From positions 2,914,001 to 2,978,000 of the forward strand of contig JAMXSV010000003.1 of NCBI GenBank assembly GCA_027559495.1: a DNA stretch of 64,000 bases, in the 5' to 3' direction. The notes beneath the pieces were generated by a model. That model was given only the letters and a program-made list of their open reading frames with translations. It ran no database searches and was not told the origin of the DNA. The DNA comes from Aurifilum marmelostoma. Taxonomy: Eukaryota > Ascomycota > Sordariomycetes > Diaporthales > Cryphonectriaceae. Shown here piece after piece: positions 13,438-26,080 of the stretch. The position numbers were made by a program, and so were the translations under genes. Position 1 is the stretch's first letter. Every line of letters begins with the position of its first letter.

Positions 13438-16400
13438 CAAAGAATGACGGAATTTTGGTCTCCCCCTGGTCCCTTCCCGATCTTTAAGGAATGTTGGAGT
13501 GGATGCCGACGGGGGGCCATGATCGTACTTGATGCACACAGTATGTACGGCAGATAGCGGCGCGAGATCATCACTGCCTGGGTCTTGGCATGCTCACATG
13601 TCGAGCCAGTCGGCGTGTTCGTCGTGAAGAGAGAAGAGGGCCTGGTCTTCGTCCGTCCACTTCATTAGGAAATAATTCGGCAAGAGCAGAAGGAAATAAT
13701 AATGCAAAAAACCTGTCAATGCGAAATCAAAGTCGACGGCGAAACTACGCCCGGGGTCTACGATAAGGTCAGGGCGAACGCTACGATCATCCTTGCAAAG
13801 ATAGTTTGCGGGTCCTGCCAGAGTTGAGCTTTCGGAGCAAGGGCGATCCCAGCTCATTTGTGATTTGTTTGTGCTGATGGAAGGTGCAGCAACAACACAA
13901 ACAGCAAGAAGTAACGGCGGGAAGTAAAAAAAACTTAAAAAAAATATTCAACAGCATTGTCCCTTGGACGTTGCCACGCGCAAGCAACTCTCACAGTATC
14001 CAAGTAGCCATAGCCCTAGAGCCTCAAACCCGCCCCTCCCGGGGGCCATCTAGCCCAGCCAGAAAAAAAAAAAAAAACACCGTTGGGGATCTGCTCTGTG
14101 ACGGCATCTGAGTCTCGGGCCTGCCGTAGACGTTGCAGACATGAGTGATTATTCCCTGGAGACCAAACACCACCAAAAAAAAAAAAAAAAAAAAGACGAG
14201 AATGGGATAGAGTCTGGGGAAGAGGGACAAAACATATGATTAACACACAGTCCAGCAGTAGCGAGGGATGTGTGTTGCTGACTGAGCATAAAAAATCCCT
14301 ACCTCACGATTTGTGCAGTGCTCACCATCAACCTGCACAGTGCCTCGCTGACGGATGATCATGGGGTGACGTCTGAGCCGAAGGAAAAGAGGGCAGAAAG
14401 GAAAGACAGGGAAAAAAAAAGGCCTCGATAGTGTGTTTGCGGGATTCGCATGCATGGCATGCATACGTAGACCAAGGTGCAAATTCTGATTTTTACTCGC
14501 ACTCGCCGAACACACGCGTACATATATATTACATTGGTGAATGCACCAAGACAAGAGATCTCGGCTGCCCTAGGATAGGAAGTGCCTGGCCTTGGCCTGG
14601 CTTTGGGGTCTTGGCTTCTGGGCAGTATGGAGTCACTGACGATGCTGAAGATCGTTGTGTACCATACCATAGTGGTAGCCAGGCACGGAACATCGGAATG
14701 AAAAAAGCAAAGACGGGGGGAGTGGTCAAGGGCATGTGGGTGCTGGTGTATGTCATTCTGGATCGAGCACCATAGACGAAACAGTCCGTGAGCGCTGATG
14801 ACGAGCATCCAATTGGTGAGGCCGGAAGGAATGAAGGAGGAAAAAGAATTTGGAAGAATGGGAATAACTTCTAACCGCTTTCCCGTGATGGACTGCGTTG
14901 TTTTCTTTCGTGCCCTTGACCGCTGGTCCGAGGCTTTTTTTTTTTTTTTGCCTTTCTCAGATGAGGTGAGATTTTCCAGCCACTTGCCTCTCTCTGGTTG
15001 TATCAAAAGGTCACAAAAAGCCCAGCGTACTTACTCTACTCCCACGGCGGTACCAAGCACACACACGCGCGGCGAGGAAGAGACCTTCTTGCGAGGTTTT
15101 TCTCGCCCCGGCCTGACCTTCGGTTGCTCGTCATTTCGCCAACTGACGCCGAGGACGAGGGAGCGCAGATGTATCGATCATAAATCGCGCAGCGCTGACT
15201 CCCGCCAAATCAGCGTTAGCAGGTACCTCCTGTCCAGTACGGCAAGGATGAGCTCGGGGGTCAGGGATTAAAATGCTCGACAGGCATGAGACAGGGATTA
15301 GCTCTGCAGGACGGATGTACCCTACCGGTGGTGCCTGCCCACCACCATCACCACCACAGGCCCCCCCCCTCCCCCGAACGACTCGTGGGTACGGGCCCTA
15401 GCTCGAAAAAGGTCGTTCCTCCTCCAGATTTTGACGAGGAATTGAGAGCTGCCACAGGCCTGAGTCGTCATTGGGCGCACTGTGATTGGGAGGGACAGGG
15501 CGAAAAGAGTGGGGGCGCGGGATCCATGTCATCTCGGACGCCAGAGTTACATGGTACCGTCGCTACAAGTCGGCACAGTACGGGATCGAGAGTCCAACGG
15601 GGCTCGCTGCACGGTATAGTACTGCCGAGGCCAGGTGCAAGTGTTATCTCCCATCTTCCCCATGGGCTATGGGTTACTGCTATCGCGCGCCCAGACCACA
15701 GTAGCTCCTGGCGCCACTCTGCACTGGTCGCCCTGTCAGCGTCGCGCCGCGAGGCTCGCTTTATTCCCCCTACGATGGGACCAGCGGGGGTGCCCCTGCA
15801 CAGTCTAGCAGACCTTTCGCACGTTGGCTCATTGTTTTTTTTTTCTTCTCAATTTTTTGTTTTGTCCTTGTCGTCCTGGTGAAATCCTCCTCCCGGCAGG
15901 TACATCGTAACTTTGACGGGTGAGGGTGGGTACGGGGTACCGCGATCTGATGTGTGGACGTGCCGTAGGATAAGGTACCTCTTTGTTTTTCCACTCCTCG
16001 ACCCACTTCCATGTTTTTCGCGGTACTATGGTACACCCATGGAGGGGACCCGTCACGCACACACATTACCCATACCCAGAAATCCCACCGCTTTCTTGCC
16101 TCGCACCTTGTACATAGCAGAGCAGGCGAAAAACATTAGGAAGCCTTCCTGTGAGTACGTACTATCGTAGTATCTTCCTCCACCCCAAAGTATAGGCCCC
16201 ACAAGCTGTTCCTGGTCCGGTCCTAGCCAAGTCGCTCCATTCACTCCTAGTCCTACTGCGGTCGGCCCATCGACCCTGCCGCACCCTAGCCCTTCCCTCC
16301 ATCTCTGGTCGCCTTCACACGCAAATAAAAGACAAGCTCCCACCGTCTTCGTCTTTCCACCTCTGCCCCTTCTTCTTCCCTTCCCCTCTATCACCTGCGC

Positions 16401-16595
16401 GGAGAACCTTGGTCTACATTAAAGGTGCCCTTCTCTGTGTGGTGTGTGTGTGAAGACGCTTGTGCGGCAATCCAACTCTTTCGTGTATATCCCATACAGC
16501 CAGGAATCTGTTTCCCGCCTGTAAACACACGACGGAGCTTTCCAGCACAATCTTCTTAGTTCCCCCACCAGAAAATCAACAATAACATTAATACC

Positions 16596-16690
16596 GTGAG
16601 TCAACCCACCTCCTCCCACTCTCCCCTTCGCACCTTTCACCATATCCCACGCGGCAGAACGCACAAACAGTCAAGCTGCATCTCCTACAG
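16596..16690 (+). other. Probable intron in the Pma1 5' leader
   Basis: A strong donor GTGAGT at 16596 and a pyrimidine-rich acceptor CTCCTACAG ending at 16690 bound 95 bases upstream of the Pma1 start. Leader introns are common in highly expressed fungal genes. No perfect branch point is visible, so this is tentative. Confidence 0.4.
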
Positions 16691-16850
16691 GCGGATCACC
16701 CAGCGCACCTGCATCAATTTTCCGAATTGGTCCCCCATCTCTCGACGTTTTCTACCATTCACTGTCCACTTACTGCTCGCGAACCGTGTCTAACCGTCCT
16801 GCCAATTGATAGTCTAATTCGAGCTTGCGTCCAACGAGCAATACTTCAAC

Positions 16851-19785
16851 ATGGCCGAACACGGCTCCCCTGCGTTGAACACGCAGATTGAGTCGGGCAA
16901 CTTCGACGAGAAGCACGCCGAGCCCACCCCGGCCGAGCCCACCCCTGCCAAGGCTCCCAAGGTCGAGGACGACGAGGATGAGGATGAGGACATTGACGCC
17001 CTCATCGAGGATCTCGAGTCCCAGGATGGACACGGCCTCGAGGAAGAGGAGGAGGAGCGTGACCAGCACGGCGGTCGCGTCATTCCCGAGGAGCTTCTGC
17101 AGACAGTCAGTTCTCTCCAGCGCGTTCTGCGCTGCCCTCTCTGAATGCGCCCCACCGCCGCTTAATCTTGCATGCTAATCAATTTTCACTCGAATAGGAT
17201 ACCCGCATCGGTCTTACTGAGGCCGAGGTTGTCTCTCGTCGCAAGAAGTACGGTCTCAACCAGATGAAGGAGGAGAAGGAGAACCTGATTCTCAAGTTTT
17301 TCATGTACTTTGTCGGTCCTATCCAGTTCGTCATGGAGGCTGCCGCCGTCCTGGCTGCTGGTCTGGAGGATTGGGTCGATTTCGGTGTCATCTGTGCCCT
17401 GCTTCTGCTGAACGCCTTCGTCGGTTTCGTTCAGGAGTTCCAGGCTGGTTCTATTGTCGACGAGCTCAAGAAGACGCTGGCCCTCAAGGCCGTCGTCCTC
17501 CGTGACGGTACCCTGAAGGAGCTCGAGGCCCCCGAGGTCGTCCCTGGTGATATCCTCCAGGTTGAGGAGGGTACCATCATTCCCGCCGACGGTCGCATCG
17601 TCACCGACGATGCCTTCCTCCAGGTTGACCAGTCTGCCATCACCGGTGAGTCCCTGGCTGTCGACAAGCACAAGGGCGACCAGTGCTTCGCTTCCTCTGC
17701 TGTCAAGCGTGGTGAGGCTTTCGTCATCGTCACCGCCACTGGTGACAACACCTTCGTCGGTCGCGCCGCCGCCCTTGTCAACGCTGCCAACTCTGGAACT
17801 GGTCACTTCACCGAGGTGCTCAACGGTATCGGCACTGTGCTGCTGATTCTCGTCGTCTTCACCCTCCTGATCGTCTGGGTTTCCAGCTTCTACCGCTCCA
17901 ACTCCATCGTCGACATCCTCCGCTTTACCCTGGCCATCACCATCATTGGTGTCCCCGTCGGTCTGCCTGCCGTCGTCACCACCACCATGGCTGTCGGTGC
18001 CGCCTACCTGGCCAAGAAGAAGGCCATCGTCCAGAAGCTGTCCGCCATTGAGTCTCTGGCTGGTGTCGAGATTCTCTGCTCCGACAAGACCGGTACCCTG
18101 ACCAAGAACAAGCTGTCCCTGGCTGAGCCCTACACCGTCGCCGGTGTCGACTCCGAGGACCTCATGCTTACAGCCTGTCTGGCTGCCTCCCGCAAGAAGA
18201 AGGGTATCGATGCCATCGACAAGGCCTTCCTCAAGTCGCTCAAGTACTACCCCCGCGCCAAGGCTGTCCTGTCCAAGTACAAGGTCATCAACTTCTTCCC
18301 CTTCGACCCTGTCTCCAAGAAGGTTACCGCCGTTGTCGAGTCTCCCCAGGGCGAGCGCATCACCTGTGTCAAGGGTGCTCCTCTCTTCGTCCTGAAGACC
18401 GTCGAGGAAGACCACCCCATCCCTGAGGAGGTCGACCAGGCCTACAAGAACAAGGTCGCCGAGTTCGCTACCCGCGGTTTCCGTTCTCTCGGTGTTGCCC
18501 GCAAGCGTGGTGAGGGCTCTTGGGAGATTCTCGGAATCATGCCCTGCTCTGACCCTCCCCGTCACGACACTGCCAAGACCATCAACGAGGCCAAGACCCT
18601 GGGTCTGTCCATCAAGATGTTGACTGGTGACGCCGTCGGTATCGCCCGTGAGACTTCCCGCCAGCTCGGTCTCGGCACCAACGTCTACAACGCTGAGCGT
18701 CTCGGTCTCGGCGGTGGCGGTGACATGCCCGGCTCTGAGGTCTACGATTTCGTTGAGGCTGCCGATGGTTTCGCCGAGGTCTTCCCCCAGCACAAGTACA
18801 ATGTCGTCGAGATCCTGCAGCAGCGTGGCTACCTGGTTGCCATGACTGGTGACGGTGTCAACGATGCTCCCTCTCTGAAGAAGGCCGATACCGGTATTGC
18901 CGTCGAGGGTGCCTCTGACGCCGCTCGCTCCGCTGCCGATATTGTCTTCCTTGCTCCTGGTCTTGGTGCTATCATTGATGCCCTGAAGACTTCTCGTCAG
19001 ATCTTCCACCGCATGTACGCCTACGTCGTCTACCGTATCGCCCTGTCCATCCACCTGGAGATCTACCTGGGTCTGTGGATCGCCATCCTCAACCGCTCTC
19101 TGAACATTGAGCTCGTTGTCTTCATTGCCATCTTTGCCGATATCGCCACCCTGGCCATCGCCTACGACAACGCTCCCTTCAGCCGCACCCCCGTCAAGTG
19201 GAACCTGCCCAAGCTCTGGGGCATGTCCGTTCTGCTCGGTGTCGTCCTGGCTGTCGGTACCTGGATCACTGTCACCACCATGTACGCTGGTGGCGAGAAC
19301 GGCGGTATTGTCCAGAACTTCGGTCGTCTGGATGAGGTCGTCTTCCTTGAGATCTCCCTGACTGAGAACTGGCTGATCTTCATCACCCGTGCCAACGGTC
19401 CTTTCTGGTCCTCCATCCCCTCGTGGCAGCTGACCGGTGCTATCCTGGTTGTCGATATCATTGCCACTCTCTTCTGTATCTTTGGCTGGTTCGTTGGTGG
19501 ACAGACCTCCATTGTGGCTGTTGTCCGTGTCTGGATCTTCGCCTTTGGTATCTTCTGTGTCATGGGTGGTGTCTACTACATCCTCCAGGACAGCGTTGGC
19601 TTTGACAACCTCATGCACGGAAAATCGCCCAAGGGCAACCAGAAGCAACGGTCACTTGAGGATTTCGGTAAGCTCATATTTTCCCTGACACCCCAAACCA
19701 GTTATGTCGATAACCCTGCTAACATGCTTGTCCTACAGTTGTTTCTCTCCAGCGTGTGTCTACACAGCACGAGAAGTCCCAGTAG
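16851..19785 (+). CDS. pma1: Plasma-membrane H+-ATPase (P-type, P3A)
   Basis: Primary proton pump of the fungal plasma membrane: hydrolyses ATP to export H+, setting the membrane potential and cytosolic pH used by secondary transporters. Exons 16851-17105, 17198-19667 and 19739-19785 give 923 residues, close to the usual 920. Both introns have canonical ends and branch sites (GCTAATC, GCTAACA). In order: acidic N-terminus; paired N-terminal membrane helices; actuator loop with TGES; phosphorylation motif SDKTGTLT; nucleotide-binding domain; hinge motif GDGVNDAPSLKKAD; six C-terminal helices. The short last exon gives the regulatory tail ending VSTQHEKSQ, which in yeast Pma1 is the glucose-responsive phosphorylation region. 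Codon use is the most biased in the window, as expected for one of the most abundant membrane proteins. Identification is essentially certain. Confidence 0.98.
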
Positions 19786-20369
19786 GAGAGGATTTGAGAG
19801 GGAAAATATACCCCACTGTCCATACTTTTGCGCTGCCATGATGCGGCTGACGGCTTTCAATTTCCTTTAATTCACATGTGCATTACACAAAAAGGATGGA
19901 GCAAGTAGAGGCCCGCCGAGAGCAGTTCATTAGAGGAACTTAATACAATACAAGAATAAATAATGTCATTTCAATCTCACTGTCCTTGGGTGAAGTCCTG
20001 TGATTTGTGTAGATGTGCTGGATGCTTTGCATATTCTTGTAAGCTCTTTGGTAAGCTTTTTATGTTGACCAGGCAGGTGTTCCACATGTCAAGGCTACAT
20101 ATGCTGTGAAACAAAATAGTCCTTCACCCTCGCGTGTCAAGATGTGTGCATGGTGTACTAGCAGCATGCTGTGTCTGACAGATCAGCTGATGAGACTAAA
20201 CGCAGTATGGGCTGCTACCTATCTATTGTGGAATAAGGTAGTCCTTCACTTTGTGTGTCAAGAGGTGCATGCATGGTGTTGTGCGGGCAGTGTTCTGTAA
20301 TTCGACAGAGTAGATGGCAGCTATATGGTACTTCATGGGCTACGAACCAACAACTATCCAAATATCTAT
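19786..20369. other. Convergent intergenic spacer
   Basis: Shared 3' region between the plus-strand Pma1 gene and the minus-strand monooxygenase gene. It holds both 3' UTRs and no gene. A roughly 45-base segment near 20105-20145 is loosely repeated near 20225-20280 (tagtccttcac...tgtgtcaaga), a small imperfect direct repeat. Confidence 0.6.
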
Positions 20370-20997
20370 TTATGCAGGGACCACGACATCCTTGCTGGTA
20401 TCAAGCTCCTCGAAGCGTCTGAGGTCCATGGGCCTGTCAAGCAGGGGGATCACTTTGAGATTCGAACTGTCAGTTGAAGGTGAAGTCACCTTTGGTGCTT
20501 TGGGAATGATAAAAGGGAGAAGACTGCCCTGGGGATCGATTATCTTTGGAAGGTTTGGGGGGTTTTGGGGGGGGAGGCGGGTGTGCAAGAGGATTATAAT
20601 CATCTACAGTCAACATACCATACTTGTCAAAGGTAGGCCAGTAAGGGTTCTCGAGGTGGTACTTCTGGCTCTGTATACATTGTCAGCCTTCTCTTACGTT
20701 CAGAATGCTGAAAGTCCAAGTCTGCCATGCGTGCCAGGGGCGGGGTGATGATGCAGTCTGAAGGGAAGCAGGGGGGCGGGAGGAGTGTTAGATGGTGGTG
20801 GTACTCACCCCTTCGTTCTCATAGCGCTCAACAATGGTAAAGTCACGCGGGTCGGAGGGGGACTGCATGACAAACCAGCTGATGGTCTCCTTGTCCTTGG
20901 AGTAGACACGGCTGGCCTCGATCAGCTTGGCCTTGATCTTCTCGACGGATGCCGGATCATCGTTGGCGTGGAGGTGGACTGTGATTGTGTAGACCAT
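20370..20997 (-). CDS. Small antibiotic-biosynthesis-monooxygenase (ABM) fold protein
   Basis: A 110-residue protein of the dimeric ferredoxin-like ABM family, whose members include cofactor-free quinol or anthrone oxygenases and many of unknown substrate. Exons on the minus strand are 20997-20809, 20670-20624 and 20466-20370. The first intron is clear (GTGAGT..ACAG). The second uses donor GTATGG at 20623 and acceptor GACAG at 20467, which keeps the frame; a GTATGT donor six bases further on would not. Typical family blocks are visible: an N-terminal strand MVYTITVHLHA, the central SWFVMQSPSDPRDFTIVERY, SQKYHLENPYW, and the C-terminal IPLLDRPMDLRRFEEL. There is no signal peptide, so it is probably cytosolic. 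No secondary-metabolism cluster surrounds it, so the substrate cannot be inferred. Confidence 0.88.
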
Positions 20998-23107
20998 CTT
21001 GGCTTGTGTGCGATGCTGTGATGTTGCTGTACTTGTTAGTCAGGAATGTGCTGGTGTTGGTGGTGGTGGGCTGTTCTCATCATGACGTCCTGTCCTGTCT
21101 GGCCCGAGCTGCGCATGGATAGATGCCGTCCAGCTCAAGAGTGACCGGCTGACAACCCCTCCCCCACCGGCAGCTGAGTCCTTCTGGAAGGGAAAGGAAT
21201 GAAAAGGCTCGGCTGTGGGAACCTTGCTTACCGGGTTGACAGTCTGTGCTCCAAAGGATAGGACCTCAATTGGTGGTTGTGATCAAGGGATGTGTGTGTA
21301 TGTGTGTGGTTGTAGCTCCAAAAGGGTTTTGGTTGGGACCAGAGCCGGAGTGCCCGAAAGCAGAGTTATGCTAGCTATGTCATCAGGTGAGGTGAGGAGG
21401 GGGTGGTGGAGGGGCAAAGGTAGCGTAATGGTCTTCTCTTTTTTACTGCTACTATTTACTGTGTGTCACCGCCTTCTGCTGTTGCGTGTACAGTAAAGTG
21501 GCTGCAGCAAGCCACTCAGGCACAGATGGAGCCACGACATGGATCACCCCTCGCTCTCTTTTTCTCTCATTTTCCCCTTCTTCTTTGTTTCTTTCTTTTG
21601 TTTTCTTTGTATGTTTATTTTCACTGGTCTTCTACAACTGTGCACACTGTGGGACTACTGAGACTAAAATGCCTCATACCGAGCGCCTTGCCGGTCTCTG
21701 AACCACCGATCTCTCTACCCTCTCCACAAAAAAAAAGAACAAACTATGTATGTGCACTGTATGGATATGCATATAGTAGACCGAGAGAAGCCGTTTTCTC
21801 TCTCCTCTTCCCACTTTCTATGGGTCATGCAGTTGCGCACTATGCAGGAGTGTGGAGTACATGTTCAGGTCCCGTCTGCAAGATGGTCGATGTAAACGGG
21901 GTGGAGAAGGAGGATCCCATGGAAGGCGGCGCATTCGGTGGGCGGGTGGGCGGTCAGGTGGTGTCGCTGCCGGGTTTTCTGGAATGTTTCTAGAAAGAAG
22001 CAGAGGGCCGAGGAACGAGGGAAAAGGGGTAGGGGGAAAAAAGCAAAAAAGGCCAGGCATCTGTAGAGTGAGATCTTGGATACTGTGCTGCGAGGTACCA
22101 GATCAGGCAGGCCTCTCTTTTGTTGCCTGTGGCGTGATATGTCGGTGAGGCTTTCCCCCCCCTGGTTGAACTGCTCTGTGGGGGATGATACTATACGGAC
22201 TACCTCAGTAGACTCGACGCTACAGGGGAAGGGGTAGGCAGTAGGGAGGGAACTCAGGCTAAGCCGTCTGCTGAAAGTATGTACACACATAATAGCACGC
22301 TGCCGATGGTGTGACTAAACATAGAAGACGGGGTGAGCATAATCGATCATAGCGAAGATTTACCAACGAAACGGGAATAAATCAATTAGTGTGAGCGAGT
22401 CCTCGCGTTCGTAGTCGGGTTGAAACTATCAGCCAGCTGCTGTGTGGAGTAAAAGCTGGTGGCTGTTGTGCACTGTAGCTGTGAGACTACAGCAGCCAGT
22501 CAAGGCTGACCACCCCCTCCTCTCCTACCAAAGTGAGGCAAGGCTGACGACAGGAGGATCCTCTTCTCTGGCTGGGCAAGGCTGAGCGTTATGTATGGCG
22601 GCGTCACTTTCGAATGGCCGACGATTGTATGTGCGTCGAGGTTGAGAAAAGTAGACAGAGACTTGAGTTCAAGATCGAGGCAGTTACATTCGAGGCATGG
22701 GAGCCATCAGTCAGCGCACGTGACCCAACGCGAACCTCGGTGCAGTGAGGGAAGGCATGATGCTCTCCATCTCTAGACCATGCTATCTAACCAATATTGA
22801 ACTGGGTGACCACCGATCTTCAAGGAAACTCTCTCCAGGGTGTTCGCTTTTTGTCTGGTGATGATGCCATCAGAGGTCGTCCTGTCCTACTCAGCTTCTT
22901 GCCTTCTCTCTTCTCTCACATGTCACCCCCGACTCTTCGAGCCCCACCAGACCAGACCCAAGATCCGACTCTGAACTGCAACTACAACCACAATCATCAC
23001 AGTCAGTCACCACCAGCCAGAAACGAGCAATAGACGCCATCGTCGAAGGCCATAGGCCTCATATTGGCCCGCCTTCTCATCCTCTCCTTGAGGTCGATCG
23101 CTTCAAG
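20998..23107. other. Divergent intergenic region
   Basis: Promoters of the minus-strand ABM gene and the plus-strand WD40 gene. No gene seen. In the frame of the WD40 start, coding-like sequence without an ATG extends upstream of 23108 for about 80 codons, so a small upstream exon of that gene cannot be excluded. Confidence 0.5.
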
Positions 23108-24921
23108 ATGGAAAACCGAGAGATCCCAGGCTTCTATTTTGGTACTACACAAGCACATCTCTACCAGACCCAGACCATCCTTTACTCACTTCTTCCTCCT
23201 TCCAGACAAAGCCAAGAATCGCTATTTCAAGATCCAGCCTGGCAGTTCCGCTGCCCCATCAGGTGGCGAAGCAGCCTCCTACAGCGCCGACAACGTCAGG
23301 AAACGTAGGGCTGGGGAGCAGCGCGCCGCAGAGGCCCGCAAGCGTCGCGAGAAGCTCAAGCACCACATCCGCCGCTGTGGGATTCTCGCCGACCCCTTCA
23401 CCAGTGGGCACCTGGTGCGTGAGCTCGGAATCTTCGTCAACCCCGAGTTGCCAGTCGAGAGCTGGACGAGGGGGCTGCGCGACAAGGGCGGGGTATTCTT
23501 TCCTGATGAACAGCATGGAGGAGGCGAGCAGTCCATTCCATGTCTATTGGTCAATGGTGATGACCAGACGACGGGCATGGGCGTGGTGTATGCACGTATG
23601 TCATCCTATCTCCGGTGTTGTTACTGTGGTGGTCGTGATGATGGTAATGCTCTGAGCCTGGTCTTTAGATCTCGGCATCCTCACTGCGTACCAGTCCTCA
23701 CTCATCCATTAACTCGCTTACTCACTGTCATCCTTCCCAGCGTGCGACCGACACACTCTCGCCGGCTGCTACATACCAACCGACACAAACGCAAACATCA
23801 ACTATGACTGCGACCCTCTTAGGCGCCGCTCGCGCCGTGCCGAGGTTCACCGCGAGCCCTTCCGGTTCGACACCATCACCTCCCTAAACTACCACGCGCC
23901 ATCGCAGCAGATCTTCCTGACCTGCACCGCCTCCGAGAGGGACGCCACTACGGGCGCACCCCTCGCCCAGATCGCCTTTTTCCGCCCGGCGCTCTCGAGC
24001 GACCGTGGTGGCAGCAGTTATCATCCCTACGAGCACGAGGTCGGCCCGCACCCGGCGTGGCTCCTCGGCCAGTGCGACAACAGCCAGGCCCTCGTCTTCC
24101 CCAATGAGAATATGACCATCAACGCGGCCCGCCTCTGCCCCACCGGCTCCGGCCTGGTTGCACTGCTCGCCACCAGCCGCGGCGTGTGCACGCTGGGCGA
24201 TGTCGAGATTCCCAACAATGACTGGCCCCCAAAGCGTCTGGGTGGCCCTTGCGGCGCCGACTCGTCTTCCTCGAGGGGCGAGGTGCTGACTGTCGACTGG
24301 CACCCCACCGGCGGGCCCGTCTGCTACGGCGGAGCCCGGGACGGCGTGTTCTTCCGTCTCGATCCGCGGGCAGGCGACTGTTCGCGGGACACCAGCCCCG
24401 GGTTTCATGGGTTTCGCCACCCCTCATCGGTCGCGCACCTGAGGGCCCTGTATGACGGGCACCAGCTGCTCGCCGCCGGGCCGCGCGGCGCCATGGCTGT
24501 TTACGACCTGCGCTGGATGACGCAGGACGTCCGGAACCGCAGCTCCAGTCGCGGCGCCAGGGGAAGATGTACGGCCGCAGCGTCCAGGTCCGTCGTGCAG
24601 ATGCCAGACTATACCAACGCGGCGCACATTCATATCGGCCTGGATATAGCGCGCATCTCAGGCGCCGGCCAGGTCGTCGCAGCGGGTATGGACGATGGCA
24701 GTGTCGGCTTGTTCTCGTTGCGCACCGGCAAGAAGCTGAGGGCTGGTGCCCTAGACGATGTGGACAGGCTCGGGCTCAGTGGAGACGGCGGCGGGGTCGT
24801 CAAGGCGCTGCAGTGGAAAGCGATGCCAAGGGATCAAGACCCAAGTCTCTGGGTGGCTGCTGGGTCGTCGGTGCGGAAGTTCAGCTTTGGACTGAACGAG
24901 GATGAGGATGGGGACTGCTAA
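23108..24921 (+). CDS. WD40-repeat protein, DCAF4 (WDR21)-like
   Basis: Predicted beta-propeller protein resembling DDB1-CUL4-associated factor 4, a substrate-receptor class for CUL4 ubiquitin ligases; in fungi the role is inferred only. Exons 23108-23141, 23206-23595 and 23741-24921 give 534 residues with matching phases. The family signature is at the N-terminus: EIPGFYF spliced to DKAKNRYFKIQPG. A basic helical stretch follows (RKRRAGEQRAAEARKRREKL), then degenerate WD repeats, for example LTVDWHPTGGPVCYGGARDG, ending with WVAAGSSVRKFSFG. The start was placed at the ATG just before EIPGFYF. The same frame stays open upstream, ending with AIVEGHRPHIGPPSHPLLEVDRF, which looks coding, so the true start may lie in an unseen upstream exon. 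Confidence 0.8.
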
Positions 24922-25738
24922 AAAAAAGGGAGGAACAAAAAAAACCCCGAAAAAACCGCGATCAATTGAAAAAGTGAAAAGAAAAAAGGTGAACGAGTGT
25001 GTGTGCCCAGGTATACGGCTGGCTACGTTCTTGCACACGGAGTGAGGGACGTTACATGAAGCGTGGTTCACTCCAGAAATACTCAAAGGCCTATATGGAG
25101 TTCTGGATAACTGGCGACTGCTATTTAAGATACCATCAGGATCGTACGGTTTGTTCTTTTCTGCAGATAACAAATTTTGTTAATATCGCGCCATGCTATG
25201 CGCGCTCCCCCTATCAGTCAGAATAAAAAGGGGGCCACCAAGAGTCTTTCACTCCGAGTCTTTGACTTGTTTGTTCTATTTGATTGACAGATGAATACAT
25301 ATATGTATTTCTAGCCCTTCACTCTTTTGGCCTAGACATTTTTCTGTCTTGACTATATAAAAAAAAAAAAAGAAGGACGCCAAGCGTCACGACACCCGTA
25401 CCGATACACTATGACAAGAGATTAATAGACAATACGTGTAAAGTACATCTTCCTCGACGAAAAAGCCTCTTATAATGCTCACATACACATACAAGTCGAG
25501 CCAAACAAGCTCCTGTCAAAACTACTCCGCCCGCCCCGACCCTTCTCCCTCCCAAAAAGATCAGCAGCACCTCAACACCGGATGGAATGCCCAGCTCTTT
25601 CTCTGTCTTGAGCCCTGGTATACATAAACTTTGCCACCCACCCCTTCCCACCCCGGCCCTCACAACTTTTTCGAATTGGTATTGTGATGCTACCCTGTAT
25701 TTTTTCCCTCCTCGTATTTGTTTTCTTTTTCTTTTCTT

Positions 25739-25769
<31 letters not shown>

Positions 25770-26080
25770 GTTCTTTCCTCAGGTGCGACATTAGCTTCCC
25801 GACTGAGAGGAGAATGCCAGCGATTGGGTTTTTTTTATTTTATGAATTGATTTCTTCTTTTGAATTGTGTTGTACAGTTTGATTGCCGTTTGGTATAAGA
25901 GCCCCCCCCCCCCCTTCTTTTGACAGGGTCCAAGTGAAGAAGAAGAAGAGGAGGGTTTTGCTGTCGGCCATAAGAAGAATTTGGGAGGGATGGCGGCAAC
26001 CAGAGCCTACAGATCACACTGCGATCAGGGCAAGCGAGTCCTCATTATAGGCCTTTCTTGATGATCCTCGAGATAGGTCA
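24922..26080. other. Convergent intergenic spacer
   Basis: 3' regions of the WD40 gene (+) and the bZIP gene (-). No gene seen. A (TG)n tract lies at about 25739-25765 and a C13 run at about 25901-25914. Confidence 0.6.
25739..25765. repeat. (TG)n microsatellite
   Basis: Uninterrupted TG dinucleotide run in the spacer. Confidence 0.9.

Larger units (their letters stand above)
6794..16595. other. Long gene-poor region
   Basis: Nearly 10 kb without a gene I can support. On the minus strand, 6794-7620 holds further exon-like pieces (for example LRQLTQAVAVFLLALV ending at a GTAAGG donor at about 6872, and THALAYESQLNKDFAWAE at about 7440-7390) that may extend the 5762-6793 candidate. A plus-strand frame at 7799-8113 ends at a possible donor but has no recognisable domain. 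The rest has scattered short frames, CA and GT dinucleotide repeats, A/T runs and GTAC-centred near-palindromes. The final kilobase, with CT-rich tracts, is presumably the Pma1 promoter. Confidence 0.5.

Noticed and set aside
14359..15006. 215-codon minus-strand frame in the gene-poor region
   Set aside because: Composition follows A/T runs and dinucleotide repeats; no recognisable domain.
15286..15882. 198-codon plus-strand frame with a His run
   Set aside because: The His run is a CAC/CAT repeat and the rest lacks protein character; it ends in T-rich promoter-like sequence.
17186..19648. 820-codon open frame antisense to Pma1
   Set aside because: It mirrors the Pma1 exon exactly, is Asp/Gly/Leu-rich without domains, and is the known artefact of extreme codon bias leaving the antisense frame stop-free.
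20455..20472. GATTCGAAC, T-loop-like
   Set aside because: It is the splice acceptor and third exon start of the ABM gene on the minus strand.
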